From positions 124,001-188,000 of the forward strand of contig NZ_JAGKIK010000007.1 of NCBI RefSeq assembly GCF_017897595.1: a stretch of 64,000 bases of DNA, written 5' to 3'. The position numbers were made by a program, and so were the translations under genes. The notes below the pieces were generated by a model. It did not search any database. It saw only the letters and a list, made by a program, of their open reading frames with translations, and had not been told where the DNA came from. Source of the stretch: Aquimarina sp. U1-2. Lineage in GTDB: Bacteria; Bacteroidota; Bacteroidia; Flavobacteriales; Flavobacteriaceae. Positions 17,089-26,074 of the stretch are shown one piece after another. Positions within the stretch are counted from its first letter, which is position 1. Each line of letters starts with the position of its first letter.

Positions 17089-19158
17089 TTACTCTTTTAT
17101 ACCTTCCAAATCTAATATAAAAGCATACTCCTGAGCTACTTCTTTGAGCGCTTCGAATCTTCCTGAAGCTCCGCCGTGACCGGTTTCCATATTGGTATGC
17201 AGTAGTAAAATATTAGTATCGGTCTTTAACTCTCTTAATTTTGCCACCCATTTTGCGGGTTCCCAATATTGCACTTGCGAATCATGCAAACCGGTAGTTA
17301 CCAACATATTTGGGTATTGCTGTTTTGTTACGTTATCATAGGGCGAATACGATTTCATGTAGTCATAATCCTCTTTTTCATTAGGATTTCCCCATTCGTC
17401 ATATTCTCCAGTAGTTAAAGGTATACTTTCGTCTAACATAGTGGTTACTACATCGACAAAAGGTACGGCTGCAACAATACCCTTATATAAATGTGGAGCC
17501 ATATTTACTATAGCCCCCATCAATAAGCCACCTGCAGATCCACCCATGGCATATAGATGTTTTTCTGAAGTATATTTCTTTTCGATTAGAAATGTTGAAC
17601 AGTCTATAAAATCGGTAAATGTATTTTTCTTTTTAAAAAGTTTACCTTCTTCGTACCAGGCTCTGCCCAGGTACTCCCCTCCTCGAACATGTGCTATGGC
17701 ATAAATAAACCCGCGATCTAATAAACTTAGCCGTACGGAAGAAAAATAAGGATCTATAGTAGAGCCGTAAGAACCATAGGCGTATACTAATAGCGGATTA
17801 TCACCATTCATTTGTAATCCTTTTTTATATACTAATGATATCGGGATCTTGGTTCCATCCTTGGCATTAGCCCATAATCGTTCAGAAAAGTAATTATTCT
17901 TATCAAATTGACCTCCTAGCACCTCTTGTTCTTTTTTAACTTGTTGCTGCTTTGTTTCCATATCAAAATCGATAACAGAATTAGGCGTAGTTAAAGAATT
18001 ATAAGCATATCGAAGAATTTTTGTATCAAAATCGGGATTGGTACTTACATAAGCCGTATAGGTTTCGTTATCAAAGGGTAAATAATAATTAGCAGTGTTG
18101 TCCCACCGCCTAATATTTATGATATTAAGTCCGTTTTTGCGCTCACTAACTACAAAATAGTCTTTAAAAATATCTATATCTTCTATCAAAACATCTTTAC
18201 GGTGTGGAATTACCTCATTCCAATGTTCTTTTGACGTATGTTCTTCTGAAACTTGCATCACCTTAAAATTGAGTGCATCATCTGCATTAGTCAGCACATA
18301 GAAATGAGTATCGTAATGGGCTATCCCATATTCCATACCCCGAATTCTGGGTTGAAAAATGGTAAACTCACCTGTAGGATTATCTGCTCTAAGAATTCTA
18401 TATTCTGAGGTAAGTGTGCTATTGGATCCAATAACTAAGAACTTTCTGGATTTTGTTTTGTATACAAATGTGTAGAAAGTATCGTCTTTTTCGTGATACA
18501 CCAAGACATCTTCAGAAGTTGAAGTGCCTAACGTGTGTCTAAAAATACGATCAGAACGTAGCGTTTCGTTATCCTTTTTGGTATAAAACAAAGTTTTGCT
18601 ATCAGCAGCCCATGTACTCCCCCCTGTAGTCGAGTTCAGGATTTCGGGGTATATTTCTCCAGTTTCTAAATTCTTAATTCGAATATCATATTTACGCCTG
18701 CTAACGCTGTCGACACCAAATGCAATTAACTTATTGTCTGGGCTAACACTTAAACCGGTCATTTTAAAATAGCTGAAACCTTCTGCTTCTACATTACAGT
18801 CGAATAGAATTTCTTCTTTAGCGTCTAACGTATCTTTCTTGCGTGCGTATATGGGATATCCTTTGCCTTTTTCAAATCTTGTAATATACCAATAGCCATT
18901 AAGTTTATAGGGTACTGACTCATCATCCTCTTTAATTCTCCCTTTCATTTCTTCAAATAAAACAGACTGAAATTCTTCGGTATGCGCAGTCATATCATCA
19001 TAGTACTGGTTTTCATCTTTCAAATACGCTAGTACCTCTTCATCTTCACGATTATTTAACCAAAAATAGTTATCAACACGAAGATCATCATGCTTTTCGA
19101 GTTGCGTTGGCTTTTTTTTTGCTGTTTTACTAAACTTTTTTGCTTTCAAAAGGATCAT
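17089..19158 (-). CDS. ptrB: Oligopeptidase B-like serine peptidase (S9 family)
   Basis: A 689-residue S9A peptidase that cleaves short peptides, classically after Arg or Lys. An N-terminal seven-bladed propeller spans about 70-405. The alpha/beta-hydrolase domain follows, with YAYGSYG (about 459), HVRGGEYLGRAW (about 490) and the nucleophile motif GGSAGG (Ser541). The catalytic His is in METGHGG near 663. The start ATG 19156-19158 gives no signal peptide, so it is probably cytoplasmic. The bacterial oligopeptidase B pattern EYDEWGNP supports that name over prolyl oligopeptidase. Confidence 0.88.
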   Translation of the reverse strand: MILLKAKKFSKTAKKKPTQLEKHDDLRVDNYFWLNNREDEEVLAYLKDENQYYDDMTAHTEEFQSVLFEEMKGRIKEDDESVPYKLNGYWYITRFEKGKGYPIYARKKDTLDAKEEILFDCNVEAEGFSYFKMTGLSVSPDNKLIAFGVDSVSRRKYDIRIKNLETGEIYPEILNSTTGGSTWAADSKTLFYTKKDNETLRSDRIFRHTLGTSTSEDVLVYHEKDDTFYTFVYKTKSRKFLVIGSNSTLTSEYRILRADNPTGEFTIFQPRIRGMEYGIAHYDTHFYVLTNADDALNFKVMQVSEEHTSKEHWNEVIPHRKDVLIEDIDIFKDYFVVSERKNGLNIINIRRWDNTANYYLPFDNETYTAYVSTNPDFDTKILRYAYNSLTTPNSVIDFDMETKQQQVKKEQEVLGGQFDKNNYFSERLWANAKDGTKIPISLVYKKGLQMNGDNPLLVYAYGSYGSTIDPYFSSVRLSLLDRGFIYAIAHVRGGEYLGRAWYEEGKLFKKKNTFTDFIDCSTFLIEKKYTSEKHLYAMGGSAGGLLMGAIVNMAPHLYKGIVAAVPFVDVVTTMLDESIPLTTGEYDEWGNPNEKEDYDYMKSYSPYDNVTKQQYPNMLVTTGLHDSQVQYWEPAKWVAKLRELKTDTNILLLHTNMETGHGGASGRFEALKEVAQEYAFILDLEGIKE

Positions 19159-19324
19159 TGATTATGTGAGAAGTTGCAAAAGTAACTGAAACTAAGGATA
19201 TAATCTGCTAAAAGGACTGAATTTATTCTATTCTATTGATTTTACCACATTTGCGTTATTAATGTATTTGCTTGTCGTTATTCGTATTTTGAACAAAATC
19301 ATGATAATATTCCGATCTGAAAGG

Positions 19325-19332
19325 TTAATTTT
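19325..19332 (+). promoter_or_regulatory. Bacteroidota -7 box (TAATTTTG) before ybaB
   Basis: An exact TAnnTTTG match 27 nt before the ATG of the YbaB/EbfC gene. The -33 box is not clear. Confidence 0.4.
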
Positions 19333-19359
19333 GCCTCTAAAATCTTAAATACAACACTT

Positions 19360-19683
19360 ATGTTCGGAGATATGATGGGTATGATGGGAAAACTCAAAGA
19401 AACCCAACAAAAAGTAGAAGAAACAAAAAAGAGACTTCATACAGTTATGATCGACGAAAATAGCAGCGATCAACTGCTTAAAGTCACCTTAACAGCGCAA
19501 CGGGAAATTAAAAGTATAACTATAGATGAGTCACTTTTAAAAGATAAAGAACAATTGGAAGACTATCTGATTGTTACACTAAATAAAGCCATTTTAAGGG
19601 CAACTGAAGTTAACGAAACTGAATTGGCTGCTGTTGCCAAAGAAGGGATGCCAAACATTCCTGGGCTTGATTTATTTAAATAA
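19360..19683 (+). CDS. ybaB: YbaB/EbfC nucleoid-associated protein
   Basis: A 107-residue small dimeric DNA-binding protein. It has the Met/Gly-rich opening [21 protein letters not shown], a long helix, a beta layer ([18 protein letters not shown]) and a C-terminal helix with the conserved [11 protein letters not shown] segment. The length is normal. In many bacteria ybaB sits beside dnaX and recR; here it stands alone with its own promoter box. Confidence 0.9.
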   Translation: MFGDMMGMMGKLKETQQKVEETKKRLHTVMIDENSSDQLLKVTLTAQREIKSITIDESLLKDKEQLEDYLIVTLNKAILRATEVNETELAAVAKEGMPNIPGLDLFK

Positions 19684-19907
19684 GTAAATCGAGTTAGAAT
19701 CAATGTTATCTGATGACAAGAATTGATTGATCCCTTTAACAATTTTAACGTATTTTTTTTCAGCACTTTAGATGCAAACACCTAGTATTGTTCTCTTTAT
19801 TTTAACGAATATAGACCCTAAGTTCGATCAATTATAATTTTTCTTTTTGTATTTATTTATATAAATTTAACAAAAACGTAAAAATTTAACTAAAAAGACT
19901 AAATATT

Positions 19908-20228
19908 ATGTTCGAACTTAAAAATAAAGGAGGATCTGACTATCATTTTACATTAAAAGCAAAAAACGGGCAGGTTATTTTATCAAGTGAAACCTATACT
20001 AGTAAATCTGCTGCAGAGAACGGAATTGCTTCCATCAAGAAAAATGCTACTGAAGATGCTAGATATGAACGTAAAACGGCCAAAAATGGTAAATTCTTTT
20101 TTAATTTGAAAGCGGGTAATGGTCAGGTAATAGGCAGCAGTCAAATGTATGCTTCAGAATCAGGAATGGAAAACGGAATCAATTCTGTAAAAGAAAACGC
20201 GCCGGGAGCTGATACAAAAGAGGAATAA
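19908..20228 (+). CDS. YegP-like protein (two DUF1508 repeats)
   Basis: A 106-residue protein made of two near-identical halves, each with the pattern F-x-LKA-x-NGQVI-x-SS-x-x-Y-x-S-x-x-x-x-x-NGI-x-S(V/I)K. This is the duplicated DUF1508 fold seen in E. coli YegP and in many environmental bacteria. Function is not established; links to stress have been proposed for relatives. No signal peptide. A 140-bp inverted-repeat element lies just after it. Confidence 0.9.
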   Translation: MFELKNKGGSDYHFTLKAKNGQVILSSETYTSKSAAENGIASIKKNATEDARYERKTAKNGKFFFNLKAGNGQVIGSSQMYASESGMENGINSVKENAPGADTKEE

Positions 20229-20252
20229 ACTTGAAGTACTACGATTATAAAT

Positions 20253-20392
20253 AAAAAGAGGATGTCTAAAAAGTTGTCATTCCGAGAGAAGCGAAGGAAT
20301 CTGTTGAACCTAAGTTTTTGATAAACAGATTACTTCAAAATTAAAATTTTTCGTAATGACGTTTTTTAATACTTTTTAAACACCCTCTTTTT
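20253..20392. mobile_element. 140-bp MITE-like element overlapping the 3' end of threonine aldolase
   Basis: The ends are 21-bp inverted repeats with 2 mismatches: AAAAAGAGGATGTCTAAAAAG at 20253-20273, and its counterpart at 20372-20392. Inside are GTCATTCCGAG...AATCTGTT and AACAGATT...TAATGAC, a second imperfect inverted pair typical of dispersed flavobacterial repeats. It codes for nothing of its own. The right end runs into the threonine aldolase gene and supplies its last eight codons and stop. Confidence 0.75.
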
Positions 20393-21409
20393 AAATGTAA
20401 ACGATGTAAGAACCTCTAAAAAGTGTTCATGCATTTTTTGAGTATAATCCAGATGTGTTACAAAACGTAACTTACCTTGTCCCATTCCGTAAAAATGGAT
20501 GTTCTTCGCAGCCATTTGAGAGATAAAATTTTCTTCGCTCCCATCGATAGTAAAAATGATAATATTTGTGTCTATAGGTGCTACATTTTTTACAAAAGAT
20601 AATTTCTTCAAAACCTCTCCAATTTCTTTTGCCTTCTTGTGATCTTCTACCAACCGATGGATGTGATGCTCAAGCGCATACAATCCTGCAGCTGCCATAT
20701 ACCCAACCTGGCGCATGCCACCTCCTAATATCTTTCGAACTCGTATTGCGTTTTGCATGATTTTATGATCACCGATTAATACAGATCCCAAAGGAGCGCC
20801 CAATCCTTTGCTCAAACAAACAGAAATAGTATCAAATACTTCTCCGTACTGAAGCGCACTTTCTTGAGTGGTTACCAAAGCGTTCCATAATCTCGCTCCG
20901 TCAAGATGAAATCCTAAATTATGACGAGTACATACTTTTTTTATACGTTTAATCTCATTAAAATCATAACAAGCGCCTCCGCCTTTATTGGTAGTATTTT
21001 CAAGACATACGAGACGTGTAAGCGGACTATGATAAAAATCTGGCGGATTGATAGCCGCTTCGACCTGCGTAGCCGTAATCATACCTCTATGACCGTCTAA
21101 CAGCCTACATGATACTCCGCTATTAAAAGACACTCCGCCCCCTTCATAATTGTACACATGTGCAAATTTATCGGCAATTAATTGTTCGCCTGGTTGTGTA
21201 TGCAGCTTAATAGCAGCCTGATTGGCCATACTTCCCGATGGAAAAAATAATGCCTGATCCTTGCCAAACATTTGCGCTACTTGTTCTTCAAGTTGATTTA
21301 CCGTTGGGTCTTCTTTATATACATCATCACCTACACTGGCGCTCATCATTGCTTCTAACATTGTAGCAGTAGGTTTGGTAACTGTATCACTTCTTAAATC
21401 TATGATCAT
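20366..21409 (-). CDS. ltaE: Low-specificity L-threonine aldolase
   Basis: A 347-residue fold-type I PLP enzyme that splits threonine/allo-threonine to glycine and acetaldehyde. Signatures are the opening DLRSDTVTKPT, GDDVYKEDPTV, the LDGARLWNA motif (about 168) and the PLP lysine in VCLSKGLGAPLGS (about 200). The C-terminus ...FTFKKRVFKKY ends inside the MITE-like element at 20253-20392; the last eight residues are encoded by its inverted end, so they are probably not ancestral. It lies 15 nt after the secreted metalloprotease gene and may be co-transcribed with it. Confidence 0.93.
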   Translation of the reverse strand: MIIDLRSDTVTKPTATMLEAMMSASVGDDVYKEDPTVNQLEEQVAQMFGKDQALFFPSGSMANQAAIKLHTQPGEQLIADKFAHVYNYEGGGVSFNSGVSCRLLDGHRGMITATQVEAAINPPDFYHSPLTRLVCLENTTNKGGGACYDFNEIKRIKKVCTRHNLGFHLDGARLWNALVTTQESALQYGEVFDTISVCLSKGLGAPLGSVLIGDHKIMQNAIRVRKILGGGMRQVGYMAAAGLYALEHHIHRLVEDHKKAKEIGEVLKKLSFVKNVAPIDTNIIIFTIDGSEENFISQMAAKNIHFYGMGQGKLRFVTHLDYTQKMHEHFLEVLTSFTFKKRVFKKY

Positions 21410-21424
21410 GTTTAGTATATTGAA

Positions 21425-23839
21425 TTAATGTAATCCACATTGAAAACTACCTATAGGAGAACCATCAGGAATTTTTGGCGAAGGCGCTAATTTAAATGTC
21501 GTAGGCCTTTCTAAAAAATCGGTAATCTGCTTTGTGAAATATCGATAATACCTAGTTTTTAAATCATTGCGTGTAGCTTGTTGTAAAAATGGCAATAATG
21601 CTTCTAATTGAGCATACGCTATGGCATTCACCTGAGCATACACTTTTTTGCTAATGCTTAGCTTCATCAAGTGTTTTAATACATTCGCCTGTACGGTATG
21701 TTGTATTTCCTGATCATAACCGGTTGATACATCGGTTTTAAAGGTTACGGTAATGAGTTCCTGTAATACTTCAGACAATCCTAACTGATTTTTATCCAGG
21801 CTTTTTTGCTGTACCAACCTAGAAACCCGTTCTGGATGCAGTAACAAAGACAGACTCATCTCACTTGCCGTAGCCGCTGCACTTAAAGCATCAAACCCTA
21901 CTCCTGTTTTACCCGTAAAAGACTCTCTCGTTCTGGAATAGCCAAATGCTCTAGGTGGAAACAAACTCAATTTATCCTCGGGAATAGCAAGTACTTTGGG
22001 TGTTACTGTCTTCAATACTTCGTGAAGTGCTTTTCTCTGTTTATTTGACTCAATGACTTCGACAATTTTTTGTTGATCTCCTTTAACTGCATAATTGTAA
22101 TGTAAACCACCAATCAATTTAACAGCAGCTTCGGTTTGATACCTATGGAAGAAATACAAAGGAACAAAAACATCTTCCAATACAGAATACGGTTCGCTAT
22201 TTCTGATATTATCTTCAGAAAAATTACGAACGGATATCTCTCTAACTTTCAACACATTGTATAATTCATCTATAGCATCTTTACCATTATCCCATAAATG
22301 AGCCAGTTCATGGGCACCACCCCGTGCACGTGCATCTTTATCAGAAATAAACCGTAAACCGGATTGATATGCGGTATCCAAAATAGCATTCAGCGCTTCT
22401 TTTTCATTATCCCGATCTTTAAATTCTGAATAACTATAAGCAACGGTGACCTTATCCCATACGCCAATCTTTGTATCATAGGCATTTGAAAGATCTATTT
22501 TACCGTTAGTTAGTGTCACCTTTGGGTGTGGGTAATCCATTACCGAAGCACGACTACTAGTACTTGCTGCAAAATTATGAGCAAATCCCAATGTGTGTCC
22601 TACTTCATGAGCAGATAGTTGCCTGATACGAGCAAGTGCCATATCCAGCATAGGTTGATCGTTATCATCACCATTTTTAAAAGGTTGATTCAGTAACGCC
22701 TGGGCTATTAAAAAATCTTGTCGAATACGCAAACTACCTAAACTCACATGTCCTTTAAGAATTTCTCCTGTTCTGGGATCCACAACGCTGGCACCATAGC
22801 TCCAACCCCTGGTAGAACGATGTACCCATTGTATCACGTTATATCTCAAATCCATTGGATCTGCATCATCTGGCAACATCTTAACCTGAAATGCATCTTT
22901 ATATCCTATAGCTTCATAAGCTTCATTCCACCAACGTGCACCTTCGAGCAAAGCAGATCGAACGGGTTCTGGTGTGCCTGGATCAAGATAATAAATGATC
23001 GGTTCTTTTGCTTCGCTCATAGGAAGATTAGGGTCTTTTTTTTCTAACCGATGCCGAATAACAAATTTTTTTTCAATAGGTTTTTGCACAGGGGTAGCAT
23101 AATCCATGTACGAGATAGAAATAGCACCGCTTCTGGGATCAAATGTTCTCTTTTTATACGAATCATCAGGTAATGCTACAAAAGAATGATGCTGGGTTAC
23201 GGTCAAGAATTTTGAATTAGGAGCAATAGTCACGATGTTGCTCCCTGTGGCATTCCCTTTATAGGTTATCAAGGCTTCGAATTCTACGTTTTTAGGAAAA
23301 GCCTTTGTGCGATCGAGAAATATTGCACTTTTTTCTTTATCTACACTATAGGTACCTTCTTTTTGGGATTTTAAACGCTCTATGATTCGATGCGTGTCCT
23401 GCAGTAAAAATGGCGTGATATCAATAATATACGTATTCGACTTTGTTTCTTTTATAGGAAAACCAAAAAGTACCGATTTGGCGAAAGCTTGCTCTACGCT
23501 TCTTTTTTCTAATACATTATCAGTATTTGCCCGGTATCTTTGATTGGGCTGTACAAGTAATAATTTGTTTCCAGCTTTCTGAAATTTGACAACAACCCCA
23601 TCACCTATCTGACCTCTATCTAAACCAATATCATTAGATCCTAGTCCGCTCGCCAATGAGTGAACATATAAAAATTCAGTGTCAAGTTGGTCTACTTCAA
23701 GATAAATTTCATCTTTGGATTCGTTATAATAAAAATTAAAATAGCCCTTGTATACTTTGAGATCTTTTTTACTTTCCAGAAATTGACCTAAAATGATAGA
23801 GGGAATACAAAGTGAAATAATAAAGTACGCTTTTTTCAT
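21425..23839 (-). CDS. Secreted zinc metalloprotease (DUF5117/DUF4953 type)
   Basis: An 804-residue protein with an N-terminal signal peptide (MKKAYFIISLCIPSIILG). The central zinc site is HEVGHTLGFAH at residues 411-421, a metzincin-type HExxHxxGxxH motif. A downstream Met (ASVMDYPHP) probably serves as the Met-turn. The N-terminal half matches the large Bacteroidota family with DUF5117 before the catalytic DUF4953 region. Predicted location is periplasm or outside. The substrate is unknown. The gene is divergent from prfB. Confidence 0.88.
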   Translation of the reverse strand: MKKAYFIISLCIPSIILGQFLESKKDLKVYKGYFNFYYNESKDEIYLEVDQLDTEFLYVHSLASGLGSNDIGLDRGQIGDGVVVKFQKAGNKLLLVQPNQRYRANTDNVLEKRSVEQAFAKSVLFGFPIKETKSNTYIIDITPFLLQDTHRIIERLKSQKEGTYSVDKEKSAIFLDRTKAFPKNVEFEALITYKGNATGSNIVTIAPNSKFLTVTQHHSFVALPDDSYKKRTFDPRSGAISISYMDYATPVQKPIEKKFVIRHRLEKKDPNLPMSEAKEPIIYYLDPGTPEPVRSALLEGARWWNEAYEAIGYKDAFQVKMLPDDADPMDLRYNVIQWVHRSTRGWSYGASVVDPRTGEILKGHVSLGSLRIRQDFLIAQALLNQPFKNGDDNDQPMLDMALARIRQLSAHEVGHTLGFAHNFAASTSSRASVMDYPHPKVTLTNGKIDLSNAYDTKIGVWDKVTVAYSYSEFKDRDNEKEALNAILDTAYQSGLRFISDKDARARGGAHELAHLWDNGKDAIDELYNVLKVREISVRNFSEDNIRNSEPYSVLEDVFVPLYFFHRYQTEAAVKLIGGLHYNYAVKGDQQKIVEVIESNKQRKALHEVLKTVTPKVLAIPEDKLSLFPPRAFGYSRTRESFTGKTGVGFDALSAAATASEMSLSLLLHPERVSRLVQQKSLDKNQLGLSEVLQELITVTFKTDVSTGYDQEIQHTVQANVLKHLMKLSISKKVYAQVNAIAYAQLEALLPFLQQATRNDLKTRYYRYFTKQITDFLERPTTFKLAPSPKIPDGSPIGSFQCGLH

Positions 23840-23936
23840 AGAAGATGAGTTTGATTAATCCAGGTTTAAAAATATCTACATTTTTTTAAAGATCTAAAAT
23901 TATCCAAAAAATGTTTCGTACTGAAGTGTTAAATCT

Positions 23937-23944
23937 TATTTTTG
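23937..23944 (+). promoter_or_regulatory. Bacteroidota -7 box (TATTTTTG) before prfB
   Basis: An exact TAnnTTTG match 15 nt before the prfB ATG at 23960. This supports the upstream start and hence the frameshift reading of prfB. Confidence 0.45.
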
Positions 23945-23959
23945 CCGTAAATACACATT

Positions 23960-25055
23960 ATGATAAATACTGAGACATTGCAAGATCTTAGAGAGCGCCT
24001 GGTTGCGTTAAGGAGGTATCTTTGACATTGATGCCAAACAAATAGAGATCGCCAATCAGGAAGAGAAAACCTACGCACCCGATTTTTGGGATAATGCCCA
24101 AACTGCAGAAAAATTAATGAGAACGCTAAATGCAGAAAAAAAATGGGTTTCAGATTATGAAAAAGCCGTCGTAGCTGTCGAAGACTTAGAGGTACTTTAT
24201 GAATTTTTGAAAGAAGGAGACGTCACTACCGACGAGGTTTCAGAACGTTATGAAGAGACCTTATCCCATGTCGAGAATTTAGAATTCAAAAACATGTTAA
24301 GTGATGAGGGGGATAGCATGAGTGCAGTACTACAGATCACTGCTGGTGCGGGAGGCACCGAGAGCTGTGATTGGGCAAGCATGCTTATGCGCATGTATCT
24401 TATGTGGGCAGAAAAACAAGGGTTTACAATAAAAGAACTTAACTATCAAGACGGAGATGTTGCCGGTATAAAAACGGTAACATTAGAGATTGAAGGTGAA
24501 TACGCTTTTGGATGGCTTAAAGGGGAAAATGGTGTACATAGATTAGTACGCATCTCTCCCTTTGATAGTAATGCTAAACGGCATACTTCATTTGCGTCGG
24601 TATATGTTTACCCTCTTGCCGATGATAGTATTGAGATAGAAATTAATCCTTCGGATTATGAAATTATCACATCAAGATCTAGTGGTGCTGGGGGTCAAAA
24701 TGTAAATAAAGTGGAAACCAAAGTACAGCTCACCCACTTTCCTACTGGTATACAAATATCGTGTTCAGATTCCAGATCGCAGCACGATAATCGAGAGAAA
24801 GCATTACAAATGTTAAAATCGCAACTTTTTGAACTGGAACTTAAAAAACAACAAGCGCAACGCGACGAAATCGAAGCTTCTAAAATGAAGATCGAATGGG
24901 GGTCTCAAATAAGAAATTACGTGATGCATCCTTATAAATTGGTGAAAGATGTTCGTACTGCCGAAGAAACAGGAAATGTAGATGCCGTTATGGACGGAAG
25001 TATAGATGTCTTCTTAAAGGCGTATTTGATGATGATGGGGCAGAAAGAGGAGTGA
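23960..25055 (+). CDS. prfB: Peptide chain release factor 2 with programmed +1 frameshift
   Basis: RF2 ends translation at UGA and UAA. The gene starts at ATG 23960 and reads 21 codons to CTT (24020-24022). It then meets an in-frame TGA at 24023-24025; slipping +1 by skipping T24023 continues from GAC 24024 to the stop at 25055. The product is 364 residues, the normal RF2 length. The slip site AGG AGG TAT CTT TGA C has the classic layout: a Shine-Dalgarno-like AGGAGG three bases before CTT-TGA. The main frame carries the stop-codon recognition tripeptide SPF (about 199-201) and the catalytic GGQ (about 244-246). Frameshifting should be self-regulating, rising when RF2 is scarce. Confidence 0.95.
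24011..24026 (+). promoter_or_regulatory. prfB programmed frameshift site
   Basis: AGGAGGTATCTTTGAC: a Shine-Dalgarno-like hexamer, a slippery CTT and a TGA followed by C, the weak stop context known from E. coli prfB. It joins codon 21 to the +1 frame. Confidence 0.93.
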
Positions 25056-25209
25056 TTAGGTGTGAGGTGTGCTATGAGGTTTGAGGTGTGAGGTAGTTAT
25101 AGGAGTTTCATTTAAAAAATTTAAACCTTTGTAATTAAACTAGAAGTCCGAAACAAGAAACAAGAAACCTAAAACCTGAAACCTGAAAAACCCGAAATCT
25201 TAATTAAAT
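25056..25209. repeat. Simple-sequence region between prfB and the ArsC-like gene
   Basis: A run of GAGGTGTGAGGT-type units at about 25064-25095 is followed by AAACAAGAAAC and AAACCTGAAACCTG units at 25150-25190. The two parts are partly complementary in composition. No gene is seen. Confidence 0.5.
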
Positions 25210-25551
25210 ATGATTACAATATATCACAATCCAAGATGTAGAAAATCAAGAGAAACTCTTCAAATACTAGAAGAATGTAATTCTAACATTACTATCGTAA
25301 AGTACTTGGAGCACCCACCAACTTATGATGAATTGAAAAAAATCATCAACATATTAGATATCTTGCCTATCGATTTAGTTCGAAAGAATGAATCGATTTG
25401 GAAAGAAAACTTCAAATCAAAGCATTTGACTAACGATCAGCTTATTGAAGTGATGGTTAATCACCCCAAACTTATAGAACGCCCTATAATAATCAACGGT
25501 ACAAAAGCTATAATTGGAAGACCTCCCGAACGCGTAAAAGAGATTTTGTAG
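25210..25551 (+). CDS. arsC: ArsC/Spx-family thioredoxin-fold protein, probable arsenate reductase
   Basis: A 113-residue protein with the active-site opening IYHNPRCRKSRETL (Cys10, with Ser13 at the CxxS position). It also has the conserved RPIIINGTKAIIGRPPE segment (about 91-107), whose Arg residues bind the oxyanion in ArsC. This form uses glutathione/glutaredoxin-like partners in E. coli. No arsenite pump or ArsR regulator is adjacent, so a general YffB-like role is also possible. Confidence 0.82.
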   Translation: MITIYHNPRCRKSRETLQILEECNSNITIVKYLEHPPTYDELKKIINILDILPIDLVRKNESIWKENFKSKHLTNDQLIEVMVNHPKLIERPIIINGTKAIIGRPPERVKEIL

Positions 25552-25799
25552 TGATCCCATTCAGATAATAAGATGCTAAACGTTCTATTATACATCTAGC
25601 TTTTAAAAGTCTGGAATGTATACGTAACACCAAATGCAGAGCTTCCGAAAAAAATGTAGATCGAAGTAAACCACCAATGGCGTAAGCGCACATAGCATTC
25701 TTGGAACACAATTTTTCAATTTCGAGACAAGCACATGGATAACATACCCTTACGGCTGCACCGATAAACCTATCACCGTTATCCAATTAAATAATTTAT

Positions 25800-25965
25800 G
25801 AATATCCGTAATTTAACCTAAACGGTTTGCATCAAGTTGAATACTGAAACGAGTTCAGCACAGGCTCGTTTCAGCTTCTCATCTCAGTTTACTGAAAATA
25901 AACGTAATGAGATCCTGAAATGAATTCAGGATGACTTCTCAGTTAAATTTCAGGTATAATAACGG
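25800..25965 (+). repeat. ~165-bp dispersed repeat, copy 1
   Basis: About 95% identical to 45246-45411, with no gaps and about eight substitutions. It holds a perfect CTGAAACGAG...CTCGTTTCAG hairpin and an ATCCTGAAATGAATTCAGGAT palindrome-like core. The ends are loosely inverted (ATATCCGTaATTtAACCT / AGGTATAATAACGGAT). No coding frame. The preceding stretch 25552-25799 shows no gene I can support. Confidence 0.85.
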
Positions 25966-26074
25966 ATAAAAAAATAATTTCAACGCTAACAGCAAAAAAT
26001 AGATTTAACACAGCATTAACCACTTTCTTGTAAGACCTTTGATACTTTTAGCAGGAAAAAATATAACATTACAT

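Noticed and set aside
24117-25055. prfB starting at the ATG 24117
   Set aside because: This omits the conserved N-terminal region; the upstream start with a +1 frameshift gives a normal-length RF2 and a promoter box precedes it.
25508-25786. 92-codon minus-strand frame after the ArsC-like gene
   Set aside because: It overlaps the end of the arsC frame, has no recognisable motif, and its composition is cysteine- and leucine-rich in a way typical of chance translation.
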